Shown here piece by piece: positions 8,144 to 16,935 of a DNA stretch of 64,000 nt; the first letter of the stretch is position 1, and every line of letters starts with the position of its first letter. A model generated the notes under the pieces. It was not told where the DNA came from and ran no database searches. It saw only the letters and a program-made list of their open reading frames with translations. The position numbers and the translations under genes were made by a program. The DNA comes from 67-14 sp020438345 (GTDB lineage Bacteria > Actinomycetota > Thermoleophilia > Solirubrobacterales > 70-9), in assembly GCA_937872475.1 (NCBI GenBank), contig CALMSY010000003.1, forward strand, positions 1 through 64,000, written 5' to 3'.

Positions 8144-8230
8144 CGGAGGGGGTGGGATTCGAACCCACGGTACCCCGAAAGGCACAACAGTTTTCGAGAC
8201 TGCCCGATTCAACCACTCTCGCACCCCTCC
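8144..8230 (-). tRNA. tRNA-Ser (anticodon CGA)
   Basis: An 87-base class II tRNA on the minus strand. The acceptor is GGAGGGG (8230-8224) paired with CCCCTCC (8151-8145), with discriminator G at 8144. The anticodon loop ctcgaaa gives CGA, which reads UCG. It has a long variable arm typical of serine tRNAs and the T arm GTGGG-TTCGAAT-CCCAC. CCA is not encoded. Confidence 0.95.
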
Positions 8231-8311
8231 GGGGGTGAACCAGAAGGCTAGCGGCTCGGGCCTCACGGGGGCGCCTTCGGCAGCTCGTCTCGGGTAGCCT
8301 TCCCATTCCCC

Positions 8312-8400
8312 GGAGAGGTGTCCGAGCGGCTTAAGGAGCGCGATTGGAAATCGCGTGGGCGGGATCTCTCGCCTCGTGGGTTCGAATCCCACCCTCTCCG
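8312..8400 (+). tRNA. tRNA-Ser (anticodon GGA)
   Basis: An 89-base class II tRNA. The acceptor is GGAGAGG (8312-8318) paired with CCTCTCC (8393-8399), with discriminator G at 8400. The anticodon loop ttggaaa gives GGA, reading UCC and UCU. It has a long variable arm and the T arm GTGGG-TTCGAAT-CCCAC. It lies 81 bp from the divergent tRNA-Ser(CGA). Confidence 0.95.
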
Positions 8401-8507
8401 TGCTCAGCAGAGTTATCCGGCGGGCAACAGACGACCACTGTGGCCGGACCGTCCACCCAGCCAACAAAGGATGGCCGGGTACTGAATCCGGCGGCCAGGA
8501 AAGCCCC

Positions 8508-9017
8508 TCAGGGCCTGCGTCTGCCCGAGAAGAACTCCCTGAGCAGGTCCCCACACTCCCGTTCCAAAAGTCCTGACTCAACTTCGGGACGGTGGTTCAG
8601 AGCTTCCTCACCAAGGACGTCCAGGATCGAGCCCGCCGCTCCGGCTTTCGGGTCTGAAGCGCCGAACACCACGCGGGGTATGCGCGCGAGGACGATTGCC
8701 CCGGCACACATCGCACAGGGTTCGAGCGTGACATAGAGGGTCGTTTCCGGCAGCCTCCAGCCACCCATGACCGCGGCCGCCTGGCGAATCGCGATCAGCT
8801 CCGCATGTGCGGTCGGATCACGGTCGATCTCTCGACGGTTCCCGGCTTTGGCGATAACTTCTCCCCCGCGTGCAATCAACGCACCAATCGGAACATCACC
8901 ATGGACCTCGGCCTCCCGGGCTGCCTCAATCGCAATCCGCATCAGGGCTTCATCAGCCTCCGGCGAAGAGGAGAAACCCGGATCCTGTTCGGAAATCACC
9001 GGTTCAGAGTAAGCCAT
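8508..9017 (-). CDS. tadA: tRNA-specific adenosine deaminase
   Basis: About 169 residues of the cytidine-deaminase fold. It makes inosine at the wobble position of tRNA-Arg(ACG). The zinc site is clear: HAELIAIRQA (His plus catalytic Glu) and PCAMCAG (two Cys). GDVPIGALI and RVVFGASDPKAGAAGS are also typical. The ATG at 9017 (MAYSEP) gives a normal length; the open frame continues upstream to 9095 without a likely start. It lies next to serine tRNA genes and is divergent from the subtilase gene. Confidence 0.93.
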   Translation of the reverse strand: MAYSEPVISEQDPGFSSSPEADEALMRIAIEAAREAEVHGDVPIGALIARGGEVIAKAGNRREIDRDPTAHAELIAIRQAAAVMGGWRLPETTLYVTLEPCAMCAGAIVLARIPRVVFGASDPKAGAAGSILDVLGEEALNHRPEVESGLLERECGDLLREFFSGRRRP

Positions 9018-9098
9018 CGGGAAGGTCCTGATCAATCCGCCAGCAACCCGGAGACAAAAGCGGTGTTCTAGATACGCCGGAACATTCCGGACCATCCC

Positions 9099-10508
9099 TT
9101 GAACCGTTCAGCCCACCTCAGCCTCGCGCCAATCTGCGCCTTGCTGGCCGCAGCAACCGCGGCCGTACTGCTGCTGCCCTCATCCGCTCCCGCTGTACCT
9201 ACGGAACCGGAAAGTGCGGTCGTATCCGGCCAGGAAACCACCACGCTGAGCACAGGCCAGGTCGCTGTGGCCGGGGAGGTACTGGTCGCCTACGAAAGCC
9301 AGACCACTCCGGCGACCATCCAGATCCCGGAGGCCGCTGACCCGCACCTGGCAGCCATGAACATCGAGGATTCACCGAAAGTCCGCTACGCCACGCCGAA
9401 CTACATCGCCAGCACTTCGAACTGGTTGCCGAATGATCCCGGGGTGAACCCCGGCCGCAAGGGCAACCGCTCGGGCTGGCGTTCGAAACAATGGAACTTC
9501 CTTCCCTGCCTCAGCCTCTGTAACCCTTTGAGCAGGCAGTCAGGCCCCGAATCGAGAGGCGGAATGAACGTGATTCGGGCCTGGCAGCACCTCCGCAAGA
9601 TCAAGCGTGCAGGAGCGGCCGGGGTGAAGATCGCCGTGCTCGACACCGGTATCGCCTACCGGAACAAGGGCCAGAGGTTCAAACGCAGTCCGGACTTCGC
9701 CGCAGACCGTTTCCTGCCCGGCTATGACTTCGTCGACCGTGATCCGTACCCCCTTGACCAGAATGGTCACGGTACCCATGTGGCCTCTACCATCGGTGAA
9801 CAGACCGACAACAAGCGGGCTTTGACCGGGATCGCCTACCGCGCGAAGCTGATCCCCGTCCGGGTGATGGATGCGAACGGCGACGGAAACACCGAGGACA
9901 TCGCCGCGGGAATCCGCTGGGCCGCGAACCACGGCGCGCGGGTCATCACCATGTCCCTCAACTTCGCCTGCGGTGTCAAGGTGCCGCCGGTCGAGGAAGC
10001 GCTCATGCATGCCTGGCGAAAAGGCGTCGTTCTCGTGGGTTCTTCCGGCAACCGCGGAAATGAAACCTGCCCCTCGCTGCCAGCCACCGCACCCGAAGTG
10101 ATCTCGGTCGGCGGCAGCACCGAAGCCGGCTGCGTCGCGAGCTACACCTTCCAGAGCAGCGAGATCGACCTGGCCGCGCCCGGTGGCGGAACCAGCCGGG
10201 ACTGTCCCTTCATCTCCCGCAACCGGTCAATCATGCAACTCGGGATGATCGCCCGCGACCCCACCTGGTTCGGGATCGAACCAGGCTGGATCGGAACCTC
10301 GATGGCCGCGGCCCATGTGGCCGGCGCGGCGGCATCGGTGATTGCCTCCGGCGTGCTCGGGAAGCGAACCGGGCCGGGCCGGGTTACCCGCAGGCTGATT
10401 GACACAGCCCGGCTTCCTGCCTACGCGGCCGGGGACCCGGCCTCCGGCTTCGGTGCCGGAATCATCAACCTCGGCCGGGCCACCAACCCGAAAGTGAAAA
10501 CGAGCTGA
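9099..10508 (+). CDS. Secreted subtilisin-like (S8) serine protease
   Basis: 469 residues. A signal peptide (ICALLAAATAAVLLLPSSAPA) and a short propeptide ending near YATPNYIAST precede the S8 catalytic domain. The triad is D182 (AVLDTGIAYR), H224 (NGHGTHVAST) and S401 (GTSMAAAHVAG); the oxyanion Asn is near SSGNRGNE. Family members degrade extracellular proteins or process surface proteins. The start is TTG at 9099. No C-terminal anchor is visible, so it is probably released. It is divergent from tadA with about 80 bp between. Confidence 0.93.
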   Translation: MNRSAHLSLAPICALLAAATAAVLLLPSSAPAVPTEPESAVVSGQETTTLSTGQVAVAGEVLVAYESQTTPATIQIPEAADPHLAAMNIEDSPKVRYATPNYIASTSNWLPNDPGVNPGRKGNRSGWRSKQWNFLPCLSLCNPLSRQSGPESRGGMNVIRAWQHLRKIKRAGAAGVKIAVLDTGIAYRNKGQRFKRSPDFAADRFLPGYDFVDRDPYPLDQNGHGTHVASTIGEQTDNKRALTGIAYRAKLIPVRVMDANGDGNTEDIAAGIRWAANHGARVITMSLNFACGVKVPPVEEALMHAWRKGVVLVGSSGNRGNETCPSLPATAPEVISVGGSTEAGCVASYTFQSSEIDLAAPGGGTSRDCPFISRNRSIMQLGMIARDPTWFGIEPGWIGTSMAAAHVAGAAASVIASGVLGKRTGPGRVTRRLIDTARLPAYAAGDPASGFGAGIINLGRATNPKVKTS

Positions 10509-10575
10509 AACTGCGGGGCCAGACTCGCGGGGAACCGGTCAGCCGGCCCTCATGAGCCTGCCGCGTCGCTGGACT

Positions 10576-11025
10576 TCAGGTCGTGCGAGCGATGAAGACG
10601 CTGCAGGGCGCGTGATGGGACACCTTGTTCGGCACTGACCCGAGCAGGAAACGACGGGCACCCGTCATTCCTTTGTTGCCCACCACGATCAGGTCGGCAC
10701 CCGTGTCCTCGGCGACCCCGAGGATCGCGTCGGCGGGATCACCATCAAGAGCATGACGTTTGATCTCGACATCGAACTCGGCCGCTATGGCCGCGGCACC
10801 ATCAAGAGCGAAGTTGACATCCTCCCGGGGACCGAACTCGTGGGAGACATCGGCCGGGGCACCGCTTGCTTCGTCCTTGCTGCGGCGTGAAGGGACCGGC
10901 TCATAGGCGCTCACGACTTCCAGCTCCGCACCGGACAACTGGGCCAGCGTCGCTGCCTGGCGGATCGCAGCCCGGGCTGAGTCTGATCCGTCAGTACCAA
11001 CAACTATGCGCTTGAACAGGGACAT
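10576..11025 (-). CDS. Universal stress protein (UspA family)
   Basis: A 149-residue single Usp domain. It starts KRIVVGTDGSDSARAAI and ends with the ATP-binding motif G-x2-G-x9-G-S (VVGNKGMTGARRFLLGSVPN), so it should bind ATP and dimerise in the cytoplasm. The ATG has AGGAG eight bases upstream. A possible 49-residue membrane microprotein is encoded just upstream on the same strand. Confidence 0.95.
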   Translation of the reverse strand: MSLFKRIVVGTDGSDSARAAIRQAATLAQLSGAELEVVSAYEPVPSRRSKDEASGAPADVSHEFGPREDVNFALDGAAAIAAEFDVEIKRHALDGDPADAILGVAEDTGADLIVVGNKGMTGARRFLLGSVPNKVSHHAPCSVFIARTT

Positions 11026-11076
11026 CGGTCTCCTATCTTCGTGGACGTAAGCGGCATCCTACCTCCGCCTCCGGAG

Positions 11077-11226
11077 TTATCTGGGAAACTCCTGCTTCGG
11101 CAAACCCTCGAATCCCGGTCCGAACAGCTCGGTCGGGGTGGAAGCAAGTTGTATCGATCCGATGATCACAGAAGCGACCAGAAAAAGGCAGATCACGATC
11201 ATCAGGATTCTCCAGTTGAGCGGCAC
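11077..11226 (-). CDS. Possible 49-residue membrane microprotein
   Basis: A small frame with a GTG start at 11226: a short polar N-terminus (PLNWRIL), one hydrophobic helix (MIVICLFLVASVIIGSIQLA) and a Pro/Gly-rich tail ending KQEFPR. The composition is what a real single-pass microprotein looks like. It lies between the MBL-fold gene and uspA, 51 bp upstream of uspA on the same strand. No clear ribosome site and no recognised family, so it could be chance. Confidence 0.4.
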   Translation of the reverse strand: MPLNWRILMIVICLFLVASVIIGSIQLASTPTELFGPGFEGLPKQEFPR

Positions 11227-11276
11227 ACACCGGAGCGTAGAAGAATGAAGGACGACATGACGACGGGAGCCAACAA

Positions 11277-12020
11277 GTGAACGACTCGACAGCAGTGCCA
11301 GAAGGACTGGTCGAAGTTGCCGACGGCGTATGGCTACTCGCCGGCGACCTCAAGAAAGCGATGAACATCTACTTCGTTCGGGGACCCGGGGGCGAGATAG
11401 TCCAGTTCGATGCGGGCACCAGCGCGATGACAAAGGAGAACCTCAGGGTAATCCGGGAGTTCGGTGGCATCGAAAGGGTTGTACTCGGCCATGCCCATGC
11501 GGACCACCGGGGCACCGCCCCCGGGCTCGGAGTTCCTGTCCACTGCCATCCCGACGAGGTCGCTGACGCGACCTCGGACCGGGCGATCGCGCCGTACATG
11601 AACCTGAAAGAGCTCCCCTTCGCCCCGGTGCGATGGATCTACCCCTTCCTTCTCCGACGCTGGGACGGTGGCCCGGTCGAAATTGCAGGGACCCTCCAGG
11701 AAGGCGACGAAGTCGCCGGGTTCAAAGTGATCCACTTCCCCGGACACGCCCCGGGCATGATCGGACTCTGGCGTGAATCCGATCAGGTCGCGTTGGTCAG
11801 CGACACGGTCTACTTTGTCGACTCGGCAAGACTGAAGCCACTACCGGATGGCGAAGCCTCAGTGCCGCATCCGGCCTGGGCGTGGAACCACGAAATGGCC
11901 AAGGAATCAGTCCGGAAGCTGGCCGGGTTGAAGCCGAAGGTCGTGCTTGCCGGCCATGAACACCCCCTGAAGGGCGATGACCTGACCGATGTCCTGATGC
12001 GCGCCGCCGACCGCCACTGA
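11277..12020 (+). CDS. Metallo-beta-lactamase-fold hydrolase
   Basis: 247 residues with the MBL metal-binding motifs in order: HAHADHRGT (H-x-H-x-D-H), HFPGHAPGM (third His), SDTVYF (bridging Asp) and AGHEHPL (final His). It is a Zn/Fe hydrolase of the glyoxalase II-like or lactonase-like branch; the substrate cannot be read. The start is GTG at 11277 with CGGGAG upstream. The membrane-protein gene follows 21 bp after its stop, so the two are probably co-transcribed. Confidence 0.92.
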   Translation: MNDSTAVPEGLVEVADGVWLLAGDLKKAMNIYFVRGPGGEIVQFDAGTSAMTKENLRVIREFGGIERVVLGHAHADHRGTAPGLGVPVHCHPDEVADATSDRAIAPYMNLKELPFAPVRWIYPFLLRRWDGGPVEIAGTLQEGDEVAGFKVIHFPGHAPGMIGLWRESDQVALVSDTVYFVDSARLKPLPDGEASVPHPAWAWNHEMAKESVRKLAGLKPKVVLAGHEHPLKGDDLTDVLMRAADRH

Positions 12021-12041
12021 TCAAGGAGATTCACCGCCGGA

Positions 12042-14480
12042 ATGCCTGAAACCCTGCTCACAATGCTGCTGATCACCGCGGCTTCACTGGTGATCGGCCG
12101 GGCAGTGACCCGTGCCTGCGGCCAGAAGAAATGGTGGGGCATCGAACCGGCGGTCGGATTCGCCACCCTGATGGCGATCGAAGGATTGCTGGCGCGGATT
12201 CCCGGCAACCGCACCGCCCTGATCCTCGGACTGGTGGTGCTGGCCGGGTTCAGCATCTGGGTGCTGAGACGCCCCACCCGTGATGACTTGCCCGCCTCCT
12301 CCCTTTTCTGGGTGGTTGGACTGATCGCGATCCTTCTGCTGTCGATCCCGTTTGCGGTCACTGGTCACTGGGGCCTCTTGGGGATGGGCTACAACAACGA
12401 TCTCGGACTGCACCTCGCCTGGACCGAATGGCTCCGCTCCGGTTTCGGCACGGAACCAAGTGATGGCTATCCGCTCGGGCCACATGGCCTGACAGCTGCG
12501 ATCTCATACATTCCGGGCCTTTCGCTGGGCAAGGCTTTCATCGGCCAGGTCATGGCGATTGCGGTGCTCAGTGTGATGACCGCCTGGGCTGCAGTGGAGC
12601 CGCTCGGCCGCTGGCGCCGGCTGCTCGCCGCCCTGCTGGTGGGCCTGCCATACCTGATGGTTTCCTTTTACGCCCAGGCTGCTTTCAAAGAACTGGCTGC
12701 AGCGATGTTCCTGCTGGCTTTCCTGATCGCCCTCCCGCGTCTCTCACCGCTGCCCGCAGCAAACCGCTTCCGGGCGGTGACTCCACTCATCCTGCTGATG
12801 CTGGGGATAATTTTCACGTACAGCTTCCCTGGCCTCGCCTGGCCTTTCGCAGCCCTGGTCGCCTGGTTCCTCAGCGACCCTGCGTTCAGGGCGAAGCTGA
12901 GGCCGGACGCGATCTGGAACTCGCTGAAGAAACCATTGATCGCCGTTGGTGCTGTGCTTGTTCTGGGACTGCTTGCGGTGCTGGCCTTCCTCGGTCCCTT
13001 CGGTTTCGGTGACGCTTTCTCGGAGGTAGCCACATCGGATGCCTTCGGACCGGTTTCGGCGCTGGAAGGTCTGGGGATCTGGCTTACCCCCGATTACCGC
13101 CTGGCCGGCGACATGGACACCCCGCTGCCGGCGCTGCTCGGGGCGATATCCGTGCTGGCGCTCCTGGTCTCGCTGTGGTGGTGGCGCAAGCAGCCTCGTT
13201 CTCCCTACCCGCTTGGCTTCCTGGCCTGCGCTGCTTTGTATGCGATTTCCCTCCCCTGGGTCGGTGACTACTCGCTCGCGAAAGCGTTGGTGATTGCCGC
13301 TCCGGTAACCATGGTTGTGATCCTGACCGCACTGCTCAGCGGTCCCGCCGGTGGCTGGAAACCCAGCCAGGGCATGGATTTCGGTGCCTGGGTGACTCTC
13401 GCAGCCCTTTTCGTGGTGGGAGCGATCGGTTCGAGTCTGATTGTGCTCCGGGATGCCGCTGTTTCCCCGCCAGGTCAGGCGCGCCAGCTCGGCCAGTTCC
13501 GAAAAGAGCTGGAAGGCAAGACCGTACTTTTCGCCGACCAGGACCGTTTCGCTCCCTATTACCTCACCGGGGCAAAGGTCGGGGTGCCACTCGACGAGTT
13601 CCCGGACCCGCTGGTCATCGAGAATGAACGCAAGCCTTTCCAGGGTGACAACGGCCAGGGAGTGATCGATTTTGATTCCTTCGACGCCGAGACCTTCAAC
13701 AACTTCGAATACGTGATCACCACGTCGGCTGGCTTCCAGAGCAAAGCGCCGCCTTTCTACGAAGAGGTTGACCGCAGCAACTCGTACATCCTCTGGAAGC
13801 GGACCGGGGAACCCGTGAACCGGCCAATCCTCAGTGAAAGCACCCTGCCAGCCAGACTCGTGGACTGCGCCGGGCCAGGTGGCCAGTACTTCTCGACCGA
13901 GGTAGATGGCACCGCCACGATTTTCCCGCCTACGGTCATGGCCCTGCGTTCGGAGTGGACCCCTTCACCCGATCTCGGTGGTGGTGAATCAGCCAGTCTC
14001 ACTCTTGACCTGATGCCGGGACGCTGGTGGATTTCGCTCCAGTTCTTCACCCCGATCGGGTTCACGTTGACTACCGATCACGGCTTCGAACGCAAGTTCC
14101 GGCCCTCCCTGGACGGTCAGCGCCTCTCCAACCAGGAGACCGGGAGCAACGGACAGTTCTGGCCGGCAGGCGTGTTCATCGTGAAGAAAGCCGGCCCGGT
14201 CAAGTTCACGGTCACAACTCGGGATGCCTCGCTGCTTCAGCGGCTTACCGGCTATTCCCGGACCACCAAACTCGGCCGAATCGCCGCAATGAAGGGAATC
14301 GGCCGCCAGCGGATCGAAATGAGCGAGATCTGCAACCAGTGGGTCGACTTCTTCCGACGGGTACCGACGAGTCGCTTCCGCCAGAAAGAAACCCGGCAAA
14401 ACGAAACCGACCGGGAGCGGCGTATGGAGCAAGCGGCCGACTTCAACGCGATCCGGGGCGACGGACAGCTGGAAGACTGA
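12042..14480 (+). CDS. Large polytopic membrane protein (GT-C-like)
   Basis: 812 residues. About twelve or more hydrophobic helices fill residues 1-480, followed by a roughly 300-residue soluble exterior region. A loop after the early helices (GYNNDLGLHLAWTEWL) places an acidic residue where GT-C lipid-linked glycosyltransferases carry theirs. The C-terminal region (KTVLFADQDRFAPYYL) may bind carbohydrate. I therefore suggest a surface-polysaccharide or cell-wall role, but this is inference. AAGGAG lies upstream of the ATG. The last 50 residues are charged and Arg-rich, probably cytoplasmic. Confidence 0.75.
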   Translation: MPETLLTMLLITAASLVIGRAVTRACGQKKWWGIEPAVGFATLMAIEGLLARIPGNRTALILGLVVLAGFSIWVLRRPTRDDLPASSLFWVVGLIAILLLSIPFAVTGHWGLLGMGYNNDLGLHLAWTEWLRSGFGTEPSDGYPLGPHGLTAAISYIPGLSLGKAFIGQVMAIAVLSVMTAWAAVEPLGRWRRLLAALLVGLPYLMVSFYAQAAFKELAAAMFLLAFLIALPRLSPLPAANRFRAVTPLILLMLGIIFTYSFPGLAWPFAALVAWFLSDPAFRAKLRPDAIWNSLKKPLIAVGAVLVLGLLAVLAFLGPFGFGDAFSEVATSDAFGPVSALEGLGIWLTPDYRLAGDMDTPLPALLGAISVLALLVSLWWWRKQPRSPYPLGFLACAALYAISLPWVGDYSLAKALVIAAPVTMVVILTALLSGPAGGWKPSQGMDFGAWVTLAALFVVGAIGSSLIVLRDAAVSPPGQARQLGQFRKELEGKTVLFADQDRFAPYYLTGAKVGVPLDEFPDPLVIENERKPFQGDNGQGVIDFDSFDAETFNNFEYVITTSAGFQSKAPPFYEEVDRSNSYILWKRTGEPVNRPILSESTLPARLVDCAGPGGQYFSTEVDGTATIFPPTVMALRSEWTPSPDLGGGESASLTLDLMPGRWWISLQFFTPIGFTLTTDHGFERKFRPSLDGQRLSNQETGSNGQFWPAGVFIVKKAGPVKFTVTTRDASLLQRLTGYSRTTKLGRIAAMKGIGRQRIEMSEICNQWVDFFRRVPTSRFRQKETRQNETDRERRMEQAADFNAIRGDGQLED

Positions 14481-14519
14481 ACTCCGTTCCGGCGGGCGGC
14501 GGCCTGAGCCCGTCCCGTC

Positions 14520-16274
14520 TCAAGCCGGGGCGTCGAGCACGAGCAAGGTCGAGCGGCCGTCAGGCCTGACCGGCAATGCCTCGGTTGCAAGGTGGATCTT
14601 GGCGGGCATGGTGCCGGACTGCGGAATTACGGCTGCCAGCGGAAAGGCACCCTCCGGAATCGTCTCGCCAGGCTCCAGAACGGAAACCGGTTCGCCGTCG
14701 GAAAGGCGACGCTGAATTGAGGATTCGGTATCTCCATCACGGAAAAGCTCAAGTGCTTCCGAGTTGACGATCGGAGCCCGGTCGGAAGGAGACCGGCGCC
14801 GGTACACCTGGTTCGCATGGAAGTCCTCTGCCAGATGAAACGAAAGCAGCTGATTGAGGCTGTCATCATCGCTCACCACGGCAACTGCAGCGACATCTTC
14901 AAGGAGTGAACCCGGTCCGTGATCCTCCGGGTCGATCGGGCCTCCGAAGGTCACCAGCCCATGGCTAGACGCCGCTTGTGCTTCCTCGACCGATTCCGTC
15001 CAGACGATCACTTCAGCACCGGCCCGGGTCAGCCCCTCACCGACACCTAGCGCCCAGGGTGGCGCTCCGACAAGCAGGAGTGTCGGGCGGTGCTCATTCG
15101 AGATTCCGAGTATCCGGGCCAGTGGCGGGGTGACCAGCGCGTAGTAAAAGACCGTGCCGATGATGACCATGAAAGTGACGGGGATGATCATCTCCGCACC
15201 GTCCACACCCTGCTGGGTCAGGTCGAGCCCGAACGCAGAAGCGGTCGAGGCAGCGACGATGCCCCGTGGCGCCATCGAGCCGAAGAAGACCTTCTCCTTC
15301 CAGCTGAACGGAAGGCCGGTCAGCGTCAGGGCCGCGAGGGGACGAGCGATGAAGATCAAAACCGCCAGGACGAGCAGGGCTTTCCAGCCAAGGTCGATGA
15401 CCTCGCCCATGTCCACATTCGCCGCCAGCAGCACAAAAAGGATTCCGACAAGGATCGGGACCAGCGTTTCCTTGAACTCCGCTACCTGATCGATCCTCGC
15501 ACGGCGCTGATTGGCGAGGGCGATGCCCATCACGATCGTGGCAACCAGCCCCGAGTCCGAAAGGATGGAATCCGCAGCGGCGAAACTTGCGACGACCATC
15601 ATCAGGGTCGCCGCGACCTTGTCCCGGCCGGCCAGCCGTTTGGTTTTCAGGATAGGAATCATCGCCAGGGCGCAGATCACCCCGACCACCCCGCCGACCC
15701 CCAGGGAAGCGATCAACTCCCCGAGGTGGAACTGCCCGCCACCACTGTTGGCGAAGGACCCGAATATGACCACCGCGATGATCGCCCCGATCGGATCGAT
15801 CAGGATCCCCTCCCATTTCAGGACATTTCGTACCTTCGCGGTAGGCCCGATGAAGCTGAGAATCGGCAGGACAACTGTCGGTCCGGAGACGATGACGGTT
15901 GCCCCGATCAGGATCGCGACAGGATGCGGCACATCCAGAAGCAAGGCGATCGAAACGGTGGCGAGAAACCAGGTGATGATCACACCGATTGTGATCAACC
16001 GGATGACTGCTCCTTTAACGCCGTCGCCGAGCTCCTCCCGTTTGAGGCCGAGTGCCCCCTCGAAAAGGATGATGCCGACTGCGATCTGAACTGCCGGGGA
16101 AAGTGCCGGGCCGAGGAGCTTGCCGGGGTCAATCAGCCCAAGGCCGGAAACACCAACCGCCACACCAACCACGAGAAGCGGAACGATCGGCGGCACCCGC
16201 ATCCAGGTTGCAGACAGCCTGGCCAGCACCGACAGGATGACGACCATGCTGAGGCCGAGCAGTGCGTCATCCAT
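14520..16274 (-). CDS. CPA1-type Na+(K+)/H+ antiporter with regulatory C-terminus
   Basis: 584 residues. About twelve to thirteen membrane helices of the Na/H exchanger fold cover residues 1-390 (IAVGIILFEGALGL, GATVIVSGPTVVLPIL, SMAPRGIVAASTA). A Rossmann-like TrkA-N/RCK-type region follows (PTLLLVGAPPWALGVGEGL), then a TrkA-C-like tail. This architecture fits nucleotide-gated K+ or Na+ extrusion. The ATG overlaps the end of the channel-like gene by 8 bases, so the two are co-translated. It is the last gene of a four-gene run beginning with gnd. Confidence 0.9.
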   Translation of the reverse strand: MDDALLGLSMVVILSVLARLSATWMRVPPIVPLLVVGVAVGVSGLGLIDPGKLLGPALSPAVQIAVGIILFEGALGLKREELGDGVKGAVIRLITIGVIITWFLATVSIALLLDVPHPVAILIGATVIVSGPTVVLPILSFIGPTAKVRNVLKWEGILIDPIGAIIAVVIFGSFANSGGGQFHLGELIASLGVGGVVGVICALAMIPILKTKRLAGRDKVAATLMMVVASFAAADSILSDSGLVATIVMGIALANQRRARIDQVAEFKETLVPILVGILFVLLAANVDMGEVIDLGWKALLVLAVLIFIARPLAALTLTGLPFSWKEKVFFGSMAPRGIVAASTASAFGLDLTQQGVDGAEMIIPVTFMVIIGTVFYYALVTPPLARILGISNEHRPTLLLVGAPPWALGVGEGLTRAGAEVIVWTESVEEAQAASSHGLVTFGGPIDPEDHGPGSLLEDVAAVAVVSDDDSLNQLLSFHLAEDFHANQVYRRRSPSDRAPIVNSEALELFRDGDTESSIQRRLSDGEPVSVLEPGETIPEGAFPLAAVIPQSGTMPAKIHLATEALPVRPDGRSTLLVLDAPA

Positions 16275-16935
16275 CGTTTCGGGTCCTGCCGAGATTGCCG
16301 ACGATCACCGCGACCACGGTCACCACATAGATCTGACCGATCAGTCCCTCGGCCGCGGTCAGCGAACGGCCGATACTCGTGGCGGGGGTCAAGTCTCCGA
16401 TACCCATCGTCGTGATGGTAGTCAGGCTGTAATAGAGGTAGTTGCTCAGTTTGTCCCAGGAAGCTCCCTGGGTGAAGAAAGGATCCCCGCTGATCGAGGA
16501 GATCGCGGCGAAAGCCGAAGCGAAGGCGAGGCACATAAGCAGGTAGATGCAGATGACCCCCAGCATCGTCTGGGTAGTGATCTTGCCGACTTCCCGGACC
16601 TGCCTGACCAGACCCAGGGCGATTACCGGTGTGGCGATGAGTACGAGCAGGAATGTGGCCAGGTGGGCGAAGTCCCCGGTGACATCAACGGTGAGCAGGG
16701 CCTCGACCCACGAGGCCGCGATGATTATCCCGATCAGCACCCCGACCGCCACCCGGACCCGGGTGTGCGGCCGGGCGGCCCGGACCGAAGCAAACAATGC
16801 AAAAGCCTGGAGGTTCAGAGCGATGACTTCGGCCCACTTTCCCGCAGGTGCGGCCATGATGAAGATCATCGAAAGGAGGATCAGGAGTAGCGGAGGGCCG
16901 TAACGCTTGGCGCCCAGGTCACGGATTCTGCTCAA
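16267..16935 (-). CDS. Ion-channel protein with K+-filter-like motif
   Basis: 222 residues with about six hydrophobic helices. Near the C-terminus, TTITTMGIGDL followed by a last helix is the pore signature of two-helix K+ channels (T-x-G-x-G-D; here GIGD replaces the usual GYGD). An N-terminal four-helix part precedes it, as in some six-helix channels, but no Arg-rich voltage sensor is visible. It overlaps pgl by 4 bases and the antiporter gene by 8 bases. Channel and antiporter together suggest K+ cycling. Confidence 0.85.
   Translation of the reverse strand: MSRIRDLGAKRYGPPLLLILLSMIFIMAAPAGKWAEVIALNLQAFALFASVRAARPHTRVRVAVGVLIGIIIAASWVEALLTVDVTGDFAHLATFLLVLIATPVIALGLVRQVREVGKITTQTMLGVICIYLLMCLAFASAFAAISSISGDPFFTQGASWDKLSNYLYYSLTTITTMGIGDLTPATSIGRSLTAAEGLIGQIYVVTVVAVIVGNLGRTRNDG

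Noticed and set aside
8401..8507. Possible signal recognition particle RNA beside tRNA-Ser and tadA
   Set aside because: This gene order often hosts it in bacteria, but the conserved GGAA-tetraloop core and its internal loops are not present on either strand.
15090..16415. A 441-codon open frame antisense to the antiporter gene
   Set aside because: Its product is a low-complexity Asp/Arg/Gln-rich string without any domain, while the opposite strand encodes a clear transporter. High-GC codon bias creates such frames.
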